A stretch of 44,362 bases of DNA from an uncultured Bacteroidota bacterium (GTDB taxonomy: Bacteria > Bacteroidota > Bacteroidia > Chitinophagales > Saprospiraceae). Below the pieces are notes generated by a model, which saw only the letters and a list, made by a program, of their open reading frames with translations, ran no database searches and was not told the origin of the DNA. The first letter of the stretch is position 1; every line of letters begins with the position of its first letter. The stretch lies in the NCBI GenBank assembly GCA_903933805.1, contig CAIZLM010000258.1, positions 1-44,362 on the forward strand, read 5' to 3'. Shown piece by piece: positions 21,233-29,365 of the stretch. The translations under genes were made by a program, and so were the position numbers.

Positions 21233-24205
21233 TTAGTGTTGCAGCACGACGCGACGAATGGCCGTTTCACCGTCCACCGTAACCCGTAGGAAGTAGGAAC
21301 CCTGTGCAAGATTGCCAAGTTCTACCGCCTGATGCAGCGAGGTTACCTTCCCGGCGTTGATGTTTTGAATGGTCTGGCCAAGGGTGTTCAATACCTCGAT
21401 GCGTACATCAGAGGCAGAAGCCAACGCAAGTTTCAACATCACTGTACCGGAAGTTGGGTTCGGGCTCACCGTGAGCGCCTGAACGGTTGACGGGTCTTTT
21501 GTACCAACCGTCACCTGCGCAGTTACCACTGCTTCCAGGGCACATCCGCTTTGATCAGAAACTACACAAGTGTACGTACCCGCTGCTACACCCGTAAGAT
21601 CCTGGGTAACAGCACCATTGCTCCACTGATAGGTATAGTAGGAATCATCGGCCAACAAAGCGCCCAAACCACCCGCAGGGGTTAGGTTAACCGCTCCGCT
21701 GCTCGTTACGACAGTTGCTGAAATATCGTCCAACAATGGCAGGAAAAATACCTGCGCAGACTGGCCAACGAAATAACAGCCTGCAGAAGGATCCACATTG
21801 CCAATGGACACGGCCAAGGCTGGATCGATGATGGTACCGCCGCCGAGCACAACTGGTGTTGCGTAGTAAACACCAAAAGGAAAACCTTGTGCGTCAGGCC
21901 CAATATTTTGGTAGCCAACAGCAAAAGGCGCATCCAAGAAGCCCGTGCTACCCAAATAACCGGAAACATCAGAAGGCCATGTACCCGCTGGTACCGGCGC
22001 TGAAGAAATCGCCCACGCAAGACCCGCTATCGGACCCTCATTGGGCAAAATGAAACTTGCTTCGTCAAGTTGAATAAGATCAGCCAACTGAGCCTCAAAG
22101 CACAAGAACGGATTGGGCACCTCGAAGGTTCCAACCGCAGCATCAGCACATGTAACACTGGCCACTTGTTTGATCTCTACACAAAACTGACCCAACGCAA
22201 CAGTGCCTGCGAAGTTAAAGCCATCCACCAACATGAAATAATTCTGACCAGCAATGGTTTGAACATCCAAACCTGCACGCCAGTCCGGCATACCGTCTGC
22301 GTACAAATCATCATTGCAAATAACTTCTGTAAGATCATCACAGTTATCCCCTGCATAAACCAACATTTGAGTGTCGCCTGGATCTTGCTGTGCCGTACCA
22401 ATATAATTCGTAGCATTGCAGGGCACCGTTTCTATATGGTACAAATTGCCGTCTCCGGTAAACGTGTACCACATGGATCCGTCCACAATGTCAGCACCGG
22501 TGGTCTCTCCCCAGCACGTAACATCCGGATCAGTAGCAGCTGCTGTAGCCGTTGTGTTGTTGTAAAGACCCGTGGTCTGGGCAACACCTGGCGCCGCGCC
22601 AAAATAAGAGGTAAGATCCACCGCAGAATCACACACATCCACATTGTACACCACCGGTGGCAGTCCAATGTATTCTACATCATCAATGTAGTAGGTACTG
22701 ATGTTGTTGGTACCGTAAAAGTCAATACCACCCAAATTTTTGGCGTACGGGATTTTTGCCACGTAGTTGTCATTAATCCAAAGGGTGAGGAAGTTGTTGT
22801 CCAAATCAATTTTCTGTCTCACCTCAAACCACTGGCCATTGGGATAGGAAAAATTAGCCAAAACTGCTCCTGCACCAATCTGAATGCGGCCGGCTCCGGC
22901 GTTTTCAAAGAAAACATCCAAGTTCCAATCACCAGCAACAATGGGCACGACATTCTGAATGTTGTAATAACCGTTTTTGCCAACGGGAATAAACATCTGC
23001 CACTTGAGCTCATAATTGCCGCTGGTTTTGTTGCCAAGCTTCAACACGACATCTTGTGGACCTCCTGCGGTAGCAGTACTGTTGATCTTAACAGAATTGG
23101 GCGCTGTATGCTTTTGTTCCGTTGTTACAATACCATCTTCGGTCGTACCTTCCGTACCACTCCAAGTAGACCACCAAGTAGCTTGTGGCCCCAGTTTCAT
23201 GGTCGTACTGTAGGTGTCAAAATTATCACAAATAATGGAATTTGGATTCAGGTTGCAAGGCAAAGCGCAGGCCACACAGGAAGCGAAGCATACGGCGGGC
23301 AAAGCAACATCTACCGTGGGCGTGATAAAGCGGTTGAAACCACCATTACCATCGTTTACGCCACAAGCGGCAGGTGCCTGCTCCCAGCCATTCGGGCCAT
23401 TTTTATACTTGTACTGATACGTCTCACCTTCTGTGAGCGCTTTGGTAAGACTCCAAATACCATTGCCTTCGTTGGTCATCGCCTCGCCGTTCCAATTGTT
23501 GAACGAACCTGCTAAAAAAGCACCCGCAGGGTCAATGGTTTGAAGGGCCATATTCACACGAAAAGTCACATTGACCGGAGCCGCCGGAGCGCCTTCATAC
23601 ATACTGACATCGTCCACCTTCCAATAGTACTCAAATTCACCGGAATAACGGAACTGAACCCACACCTGGGCCTTGTTGTCTGCCTCCGGAATTTCAAGGT
23701 CAATTTCACCCTGATAAACCTGTGGATTACCAGTGGTCTCTTGTACCAAGGCGTCAAACTGCGGCACATCGTGGTACGTAAAGTTGGTACCATCGGTGCT
23801 GATGCCAACACTTGCAATGTCCGTACCCGTGTAGGTGCGGAAATACGTGTTGAATTTCAGGTGAAGGTTGGACTTTCCAACACAGTTGGCAGGAACCGCT
23901 ATGCCCGTCAGCGTAACATCATACGGAAAACCCTGGCCATTGGCATCAGAGTCAAACCACATATAGCCCGTTGAAGAAGTTGGAGATACAAAATCTCCCG
24001 GTAGAAAACCGCCGGCATTTAATACATCGGTCCATGCCCAAATGGAAGGACCGGAATTGTCTCCGCCCTGTTCCCAATTCGTAAGGGAGGTCGTCTCATC
24101 CGAAAAGGTCTCGGTCCAAAACGGCGTTTGTGCAAAAGACATGGGGGAGGCCGCAGCAAAAAGAATCGCAAGCAGTAAACCCCTGAAAGTCAGCATTTTT
24201 GTCAT
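21233..24205 (-). CDS. Large T9SS-exported modular surface protein
   Basis: A 990-residue secreted protein. Signal peptide (MTKMLTFRGLLLAILFAAAS, then PMSFAQ); an N-terminal beta-sandwich region (TFSDETTSLTNWEQGG); a segment near residue 235 with VTFRVNMALQTIDPAGAFLA and GSFNNWNGEAM, which resembles the starch-binding/AMPK-type glycogen-binding fold; a concanavalin/LamG-like region (WWSTWSGTEGTTEDG, then FEVRQKIDLDNNFLTLWIND); a PPC-like region (DGSMWYTFTGDGNLYHIET); a short Ig-like segment (YTYQWSNGAVTQDLTGVAAG); and a T9SS type A sorting domain (VSPNPTSGTVMLKLALASAS). The GSFNNWNG motif suggests polysaccharide binding, but no catalytic domain is seen. The ATG at 24203-24205 begins the signal peptide. 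It is a lone gene. Confidence 0.85.
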   Translation of the reverse strand: MTKMLTFRGLLLAILFAAASPMSFAQTPFWTETFSDETTSLTNWEQGGDNSGPSIWAWTDVLNAGGFLPGDFVSPTSSTGYMWFDSDANGQGFPYDVTLTGIAVPANCVGKSNLHLKFNTYFRTYTGTDIASVGISTDGTNFTYHDVPQFDALVQETTGNPQVYQGEIDLEIPEADNKAQVWVQFRYSGEFEYYWKVDDVSMYEGAPAAPVNVTFRVNMALQTIDPAGAFLAGSFNNWNGEAMTNEGNGIWSLTKALTEGETYQYKYKNGPNGWEQAPAACGVNDGNGGFNRFITPTVDVALPAVCFASCVACALPCNLNPNSIICDNFDTYSTTMKLGPQATWWSTWSGTEGTTEDGIVTTEQKHTAPNSVKINSTATAGGPQDVVLKLGNKTSGNYELKWQMFIPVGKNGYYNIQNVVPIVAGDWNLDVFFENAGAGRIQIGAGAVLANFSYPNGQWFEVRQKIDLDNNFLTLWINDNYVAKIPYAKNLGGIDFYGTNNISTYYIDDVEYIGLPPVVYNVDVCDSAVDLTSYFGAAPGVAQTTGLYNNTTATAAATDPDVTCWGETTGADIVDGSMWYTFTGDGNLYHIETVPCNATNYIGTAQQDPGDTQMLVYAGDNCDDLTEVICNDDLYADGMPDWRAGLDVQTIAGQNYFMLVDGFNFAGTVALGQFCVEIKQVASVTCADAAVGTFEVPNPFLCFEAQLADLIQLDEASFILPNEGPIAGLAWAISSAPVPAGTWPSDVSGYLGSTGFLDAPFAVGYQNIGPDAQGFPFGVYYATPVVLGGGTIIDPALAVSIGNVDPSAGCYFVGQSAQVFFLPLLDDISATVVTSSGAVNLTPAGGLGALLADDSYYTYQWSNGAVTQDLTGVAAGTYTCVVSDQSGCALEAVVTAQVTVGTKDPSTVQALTVSPNPTSGTVMLKLALASASDVRIEVLNTLGQTIQNINAGKVTSLHQAVELGNLAQGSYFLRVTVDGETAIRRVVLQH

Positions 24206-24376
24206 AAGAAATGAAATTTGGTTAACAGTATATGATACGATTTTGTACTGCCAAAATTCCAAAAAAGAATCCGTACCGACAGGGCTTTGCCATCGGAATT
24301 TTGACATTTGACGTTTTATTGCAGTTTTTATTAAAAAATGGCGCTGAAAATCAGTCTCTTATGGTGTTACCGATGC

Positions 24377-25039
24377 CTACAAATTTAAATAATGCATCAG
24401 TGCATCGTAACGATCACGGATAAAATCGCTGCGTTCAAGCGCTCCAAAGGTTTCTTTTACCTCGTAATCATGTCTTTCCAAAGAGGCTATAACCCGGGAA
24501 AGGTCTGTTCCATCCAGTTTTAACGTTAGTTCCAGGTACTCCGGATTTGGCGCCGAGGTTACAAATGCACTCAATATCTTCACATTTTCATCTTCTACAA
24601 GATGCGAAATGTTGCTTAAGGAGTAATCTCGACGGGGCATTTGGAGCACCAAAACGGCGCCCTGCTCAGAAAAAGACGCTGTTTGTGCAAAATAACGCAA
24701 AAGATCCTGCTGGGAAATCAATCCGCGATAATTGCCATCCGTATCAATAACCGGTAATATCGTGAGCCGCAACTCGCCCATCATCCGCATAACCTCAAAA
24801 ATGTGCTCGTCTTCCAATATCGCCGCACGGCGCATCAAGGAAAAATCATATTCATTGATGGGCTCGAATAACTTGTGGTTGAAAATATCTTCCTCCGATA
24901 GAATTCCCACCAACTTCCCTTCGTGTACCACAGGAAGATGCTTCACATGGTACTCGCCGAGCATCTGTAGGGCATCGCGACCCGTCTGTTGCGGTGAAAG
25001 CGCTGGAATATCGTGTTCAATAAGTGTTTTCGCAGTCAT
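24377..25039 (-). CDS. CBS-domain pair protein
   Basis: A 220-residue cytoplasmic protein with two CBS motifs in its first ~125 residues (LGEYHVKHLPVVHEGKLVGI and MMGELRLTILPVIDTDGNYR, each followed by a Ser/Asp-rich helix start), which normally bind adenine nucleotides. The last ~95 residues (AVLVLQMPRRDYSLSNISHL) look like an ACT-type regulatory fold. No enzyme domain is present, so it is probably a stand-alone energy-sensing protein; its partner is not known. The gene is divergent from the class III aminotransferase; the 220-bp region between them must hold both promoters, but I see no clear boxes. Confidence 0.88.
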   Translation of the reverse strand: MTAKTLIEHDIPALSPQQTGRDALQMLGEYHVKHLPVVHEGKLVGILSEEDIFNHKLFEPINEYDFSLMRRAAILEDEHIFEVMRMMGELRLTILPVIDTDGNYRGLISQQDLLRYFAQTASFSEQGAVLVLQMPRRDYSLSNISHLVEDENVKILSAFVTSAPNPEYLELTLKLDGTDLSRVIASLERHDYEVKETFGALERSDFIRDRYDALMHYLNL

Positions 25040-25259
25040 ATAGGATACTTTTCAGAACAACTTTCTTCGGCCATTTTTTCGGTCAAACCTCCTCGAACCC
25101 TTTGCCCGGTTGGTTCAAAACAACACACTATGCGGCAAATATGGACTGAAATAGTTGTTTACACAAAAAAATTATTGTTAAAACAGTAAACCTGACGCAA
25201 TTAGGCCGACAGTTCAGGACTTTTGCAAGGAAAACAGTTCGTTTGTCCCAATTGTTGCT

Positions 25260-26441
25260 ATGAAAAATATTTCTCAACGCGCACTCTTCCTCCAACACGT
25301 GGCCCAAACCTCCCCGGCGCCAATGGCCCTCGAAATTGTCTCCGCTGAGGGCTGCTGGCTGATCGACAACAGCGGTAAGCGCTACCTGGATCTCATCGCG
25401 GGTATTGGCCCGAGTGTGCTTGGTCATAGGCACCCAAAAGTACAAGCAGCCGTCGAACAACAAGTCAAAGCATACTGGCACACCCTCGTGTATGGTGAAT
25501 ATGTGCTCGCGCCACAGGTACAATTCGCCAAACTACTCGCAGAAAACCTGCCCGGTCTGGACTCGGTATTCTTCGTCAACTCCGGGGCTGAAGCCACGGA
25601 AGGCGCCATGAAACTCGCCAAACGCGCAACCGGACGCCAAAAATTCATCGCCTGCTACAATGCCTACCACGGCAGTACACAAGGCGCCGCAAGCCTCATG
25701 TCTCCTGACTACTTTACGCAGGCTTTTCAACCCCTACTCCCAGGCATCCAACACATTGAATTTAACCGAGAAGATGACCTAAAACTGATTGATGATCGCG
25801 TAGCTGCTGTTGTCGTTGAAACCATTCAAGGCGAAGCCGGCCTCTATCAACCACGCACCGCCTGGCTTCAGGCACTGCGACAAAGGTGTACAGAAACTGG
25901 GACTTTGCTGATCCTCGACGAAATTCAAGCCGGCATGGGCCGTACAGGAAAGTTGTTCGCCTTCGAACACTTCGGTGTAACACCGGATATTTTGCTGCTT
26001 GCCAAAGGATTTGGCGGCGGAATGCCACTGGGCGCATTCGTGGCGCGCAGAGAATTGATGGAACTCCTGTCACATGATCCTGTTTTGGGACACATTACCA
26101 CATTCGGCGGACATCCTGTATGCACAGCCGCCGGACTGGCAACCCTACAAATCCTGTTAGAAACCGATTTGTTGACACAAGTGCCTGCAAAAGAGGCCCT
26201 GTTCAGAAGCCTGCTGGCACACCCCGCAATCAAAGAAATTAGAAGCGCAGGCCTATGGATGGCCGTTGACCTAGGAGACGCTCAACTGGTCCAAAAGGCC
26301 ATCCAACACTGCCTCCACCACGGTGTCATCACCGATTGGTTCCTATTCAACGACCGAAGCCTGCGCGTAGCCCCACCTCTCACCATCACGGAGGATGAAA
26401 TTCGTTTCGCCTGCAGGGTAATAAACAGCATACCAGTATAA
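25260..26441 (+). CDS. Class III PLP-dependent aminotransferase (acetylornithine/aspartate-type)
   Basis: Cytoplasmic fold-type I aminotransferase of 393 residues. Phosphate-binding VNSGAEATEGAMKLAKRATG at 106-125, cofactor-contacting LDEIQAGMGRTGKL at 219-231, and the PLP lysine in LLLAKGFGGG (Lys249), all typical of the acetylornithine/ornithine aminotransferase class. Substrate is not clear from sequence and no arginine-biosynthesis genes are nearby. It begins with ATG at 25260. It converges with the universal stress protein gene, whose stop lies 28 bp further on. Confidence 0.92.
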   Translation: MKNISQRALFLQHVAQTSPAPMALEIVSAEGCWLIDNSGKRYLDLIAGIGPSVLGHRHPKVQAAVEQQVKAYWHTLVYGEYVLAPQVQFAKLLAENLPGLDSVFFVNSGAEATEGAMKLAKRATGRQKFIACYNAYHGSTQGAASLMSPDYFTQAFQPLLPGIQHIEFNREDDLKLIDDRVAAVVVETIQGEAGLYQPRTAWLQALRQRCTETGTLLILDEIQAGMGRTGKLFAFEHFGVTPDILLLAKGFGGGMPLGAFVARRELMELLSHDPVLGHITTFGGHPVCTAAGLATLQILLETDLLTQVPAKEALFRSLLAHPAIKEIRSAGLWMAVDLGDAQLVQKAIQHCLHHGVITDWFLFNDRSLRVAPPLTITEDEIRFACRVINSIPV

Positions 26442-26469
26442 CAATACCACCACGCCAACCGGTCTTCCT

Positions 26470-27330
26470 CTACTCCTGCCAACCCACCGGCACCGCCAAC
26501 ACCGGAATATGGGTATGATTGACGGTATCTTCGGTAATACTGCCAAACAACAAGTGCGAAAGCCCTTGGCGTTGGTGGGTAGCCATCACAATCATGTCTG
26601 CGTTGCACTGATCGGAAGTAGATAAAATGCTGGTGTCCTCAAAAAACGATTCTGTGGTCATGATCACATCCGTCTTTTCCAGACCAGCGGCCTCGGCCAG
26701 TCGATTTTTTCGGGATTCGGCAGAACCGTCTGTGGGCAAACTAGAAGGGTTGTTGAGGTACAAAACCTTTACCAAAAAACCAAACATTTTCTCCCATTTG
26801 GCAAGGTAAAAAAACACACCCTTCTGGTCGTTTTTTAAGGTGGATGGCAGTAATACAATCTTGGGCGAGAACTTTCCAATATTTTCAGGAACTGCCAACA
26901 CAGGACACGGCGCGGTGCGAATCACTTTCTCTGTGTTGGAGCCGACCAAAAACTCGCTGATGCCGGAAGACCCCTTCGTGCCCATCACCACCAAATCAAC
27001 ATTGTCTTCATTGACCACTTTCCGAACCGAACGGTGCAGATACCCGTCCTCAACACGAATATTCACCGCCAATGAAGCGTACCTAGGATCAGCCAACAGT
27101 TCCATTTTAAGTTTTTCCAACTGAATGGTCGCAGATTCATCGTACTTCTCATCGTCCACGGCATAGCTGGTCACAGCAACATACTCAGACAAGGGTGCAG
27201 AATAAATGGAGGCCAAATTGACGTGTAACAGCTCCAACACAGCACCACTGCGGTGTGCAACCTCCGCAGCCACCCAAAAGGCATTCTTGGCGTTTTGGGA
27301 AAAATCAATGGGAACAAGTATCTTTTTCAT
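26470..27330 (-). CDS. Tandem universal stress protein
   Basis: A 286-residue cytoplasmic protein made of two UspA domains. The first starts KKILVPIDFSQNAKNAF and ends with the nucleotide-binding G-2x-G-9x-G-type segment MGTKGSSGISEFLVGSNTEK and PCPVLAVP. The second ends MATHQRQGLSHLLFGSITED and IPVLAVP. Both keep the ATP-binding-type loop, so nucleotide binding is likely. The start is the ATG at 27328-27330; a 12-residue upstream extension is not family-like. Function beyond stress survival in general is unknown. Confidence 0.93.
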   Translation of the reverse strand: MKKILVPIDFSQNAKNAFWVAAEVAHRSGAVLELLHVNLASIYSAPLSEYVAVTSYAVDDEKYDESATIQLEKLKMELLADPRYASLAVNIRVEDGYLHRSVRKVVNEDNVDLVVMGTKGSSGISEFLVGSNTEKVIRTAPCPVLAVPENIGKFSPKIVLLPSTLKNDQKGVFFYLAKWEKMFGFLVKVLYLNNPSSLPTDGSAESRKNRLAEAAGLEKTDVIMTTESFFEDTSILSTSDQCNADMIVMATHQRQGLSHLLFGSITEDTVNHTHIPVLAVPVGWQE

Positions 27331-27428
27331 AACAATTGCAATGGGATTGGTTTTTACCCTTTGCAAAAGTGAAGATTATACCCCCCATAAAGAATGACCT
27401 ACATCAGTATTATGATTGATTGTTAGGA

Positions 27429-28727
27429 CTACTTTCGGTATTTTTCTGCAAAACGCCGGGCCAATTGCTTGTGCTTGTTGTCTAGATCCAGCGCCCGACC
27501 CGCTATAAATGCCGCCGTGACAACGCAACCGCGCATGTCCAAAGCATCGCCTTCGCTGATGAACAACGTGGCGTCTTTACCGCTTTCCAGTGAACCACAA
27601 CGTTGATCAATACCCATAATTTTGGCCGTGTTTAAGGTAAGCGCACTGACCGCCGCCTCGCGAGGCAAGCCAAATCCACAGGCTTGACCTGCCTGAAAAG
27701 GAAGGTTGCGCTGGCGCCAACTACCGTTTCCCGTGAAGGCGAAAAGAACGCCTTTTTCGTACAGTTGCGCAGCCGTCTTAAATTTTTGATCCACCGCTGC
27801 ATCGTCGCGGGTTGGTAGGCTCTGCGTGATGCCCAGTACCACCGGAACTGCGTGGCTTTTTAAAAAATCTGCCACCATCCAGCTGTCTTCCCCACCAACT
27901 ATCACCAATCGAATGCCCCAGCTTTCAGCAAAAAGAACCGATTCTTGTATGGTTTTTGCGTTGTCTGTACGCACGTACAACGTCTGCCTTCTGTCAAAAA
28001 GTCCACGCATTGATTCAAATTTCAAGTTTACCACCTCCGGGTTGGTGCGCTGTGCATACGCCTGGGCTTCTTCGAAATAGCTGCGAAGGACCTGTATATC
28101 TTTGTCGTATTGTTCGTTTTTCTTGTTTTCCGAAGCACCTGTCCCATAGGCACCATTGCTCCTAACGGTGGGCCAGTTTAGCCAAATACCATCGTCCGCA
28201 CGGTAGGCCGCATCTTCCCAGTTCCAGGCGTCAAGTTGCATGACGGAAGAGGTGCCTGAAATACTCCCTCCCTCGGGCGCAACTTGGGCAAGCAACACTC
28301 CGTTGGACCGCACGGTTGGAATAATCTCGGAATCTGTGTTGTAAGACACAAGGGTGCGCAGGTTGGGCATAAACCCGCCAACATCGGAAAAATCAACGGT
28401 CGCCCGCGCCGCTTCAATTTCTACCAGACCAATACGGGTATCTGGGGCTATAAATCCCGGGTACACCTGTTTGCCCGTCGCATCGTACACCTTCCCGTAT
28501 TGACTGCGGTCTAAACGGAGGGTAGCGGCGGCGGCCACGAGGGTAATTTTGCCATTCTCAAAGGCAATGGCGCTGTTCTCAATGGTTTGGCCATTCCCGA
28601 GGTGCGCCGTGGCGCCTAGTATGAGGATGGCATTTTTCTGTGGCGCAGCCGGAACGGGGCGCTGAGCAGAAACATGGAGTGCCATTAAAAAGATGGCTGT
28701 AAATACAGTGGGCAGCGGATAATACAT
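27429..28727 (-). CDS. Exported amidohydrolase-like protein without metal ligands
   Basis: A 432-residue exported protein (signal peptide PLPTVFTAIFLMALHVSAQ). It follows the amidohydrolase plan: N-terminal beta-sandwich (AILILGATAHLGNGQTIENS), KQVYPGFIAPDTRIGLVE at 87-104, and a C-terminal LTLNTAKIMGIDQRCGSLES. In catalytic amidohydrolases the PGFIAPDTRIG position is PGLIDxHxH; both His are absent here, and the later region where the metal-binding Asp normally sits reads FTGNGS. A related branch of Bacteroidota amidohydrolases shares the PGFIAP form and is usually found as a pair with a longer copy, not seen here. Whether it is catalytic is unknown. The ATG at 28725-28727 begins the signal peptide. 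The GNAT gene ends 38 bp upstream on the same strand. Confidence 0.82.
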   Translation of the reverse strand: MYYPLPTVFTAIFLMALHVSAQRPVPAAPQKNAILILGATAHLGNGQTIENSAIAFENGKITLVAAAATLRLDRSQYGKVYDATGKQVYPGFIAPDTRIGLVEIEAARATVDFSDVGGFMPNLRTLVSYNTDSEIIPTVRSNGVLLAQVAPEGGSISGTSSVMQLDAWNWEDAAYRADDGIWLNWPTVRSNGAYGTGASENKKNEQYDKDIQVLRSYFEEAQAYAQRTNPEVVNLKFESMRGLFDRRQTLYVRTDNAKTIQESVLFAESWGIRLVIVGGEDSWMVADFLKSHAVPVVLGITQSLPTRDDAAVDQKFKTAAQLYEKGVLFAFTGNGSWRQRNLPFQAGQACGFGLPREAAVSALTLNTAKIMGIDQRCGSLESGKDATLFISEGDALDMRGCVVTAAFIAGRALDLDNKHKQLARRFAEKYRK

Positions 28728-28765
28728 CTTAATGCTTGGTTGATGTGTTGAGTTGAATGTTGTGA

Positions 28766-29239
28766 CTACGGTGATACCACAGTGGTATCGCCCAAATGGC
28801 CTGGGAAAAATACCTTCACGTTCCACCAGCCCTTTTCGACAATGGCGTGATTTTTTTCATAGAATTGTAGCGCCGGTTCATTCCAATCCAACACCTGCCA
28901 TTTCACCATTCGGCAACCCCGTCGGTGGCCTTCCGCCATGAAGGCATCAAATAATTTTTGACCAACACCAAAACGGCGATATGATTCACTCACCACAAAA
29001 TCATCCAAGTATAGCATACGCCCTTTCCAAGAGGAATAGGCTTCGAAAAACAACGTCATACCCACTACTTTTCCATCAATTTCGGCCACCATACTCTCAA
29101 ATCGCCCGGCTAAAAAATCACGCAGGTACTCTTCCGGGGTGGTCAATACCGCTTCCGGCTCTTTTTCATACACCGCCAACTCATACATGAGGGCGTGAAC
29201 ATACGGAATATCGGCTTCTGTCGTCGGGCGAATGAGCAT
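28766..29239 (-). CDS. GNAT-family N-acetyltransferase
   Basis: A 157-residue cytoplasmic acetyltransferase close to the spermidine/diamine N-acetyltransferase-like group. It begins LIRPTTEADIPYVHALMYEL, has the acetyl-CoA loop (YLDDFVVSESYRRFGVGQKL near residue 84, with the RxxGxG-type pattern RRFGVGQ) and the late motif VLDWNEPALQFYEKNHA, common to the SAT-like subfamily. The ATG at 29237-29239 is the start; the further upstream Met gives a MITE-encoded peptide (element E11). Its stop region contains a small palindrome (GATACCACAGTGGTATC) inside the last codons. It may share a transcript with the amidohydrolase-like gene. Confidence 0.9.
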   Translation of the reverse strand: MLIRPTTEADIPYVHALMYELAVYEKEPEAVLTTPEEYLRDFLAGRFESMVAEIDGKVVGMTLFFEAYSSWKGRMLYLDDFVVSESYRRFGVGQKLFDAFMAEGHRRGCRMVKWQVLDWNEPALQFYEKNHAIVEKGWWNVKVFFPGHLGDTTVVSP

Positions 29240-29271
29240 GATGAATGGTGTGAATGTGTTTAAAAGGTAAC

Positions 29272-29350
29272 GCAACTGGTTAGCATGGTCGCGTCTGAGA
29301 CAAAAAAATGGGTCTTTTTGGGCCAGACAGCGTGTCAACTAACCAGTTAC
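29272..29350 (+). mobile_element. MITE E11, short form, 8-bp duplication AAGGTAAC
   Basis: A 79-bp copy from GCAACTGGTTAG to CTAACCAGTTAC. Perfect flanks AAGGTAAC (29264-29271 and 29351-29358). It was inserted into an older element end: the right flank runs on into GTAACAGGTTAG (R5). It lies 32 bp upstream of the GNAT start. Confidence 0.93.
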
Positions 29351-29353
29351 AAG

Positions 29354-29365
29354 GTAACAGGTTAG
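29354..29365. mobile_element. MITE end fragment R5 supplying a stop codon
   Basis: GTAACAGGTTAG, a terminal arm with one change. Read on the minus strand, its TAA (29362-29364) is the stop codon of the methylmalonyl-CoA mutase gene. It is partly covered by the E11 target duplication. Confidence 0.6.

Noticed and set aside
22070-23515. 481-codon plus-strand open frame inside the T9SS giant gene.
   Set aside because: It is the antisense shadow of a certain coding region with a signal peptide and sorting domain on the minus strand; its translation is low-complexity and unlike any family.
28770-28790. Palindrome GATACCACAGTGGTATC at the GNAT stop as a terminator.
   Set aside because: Short arms within codons and no T run on the minus strand; it is more likely chance or coding constraint.
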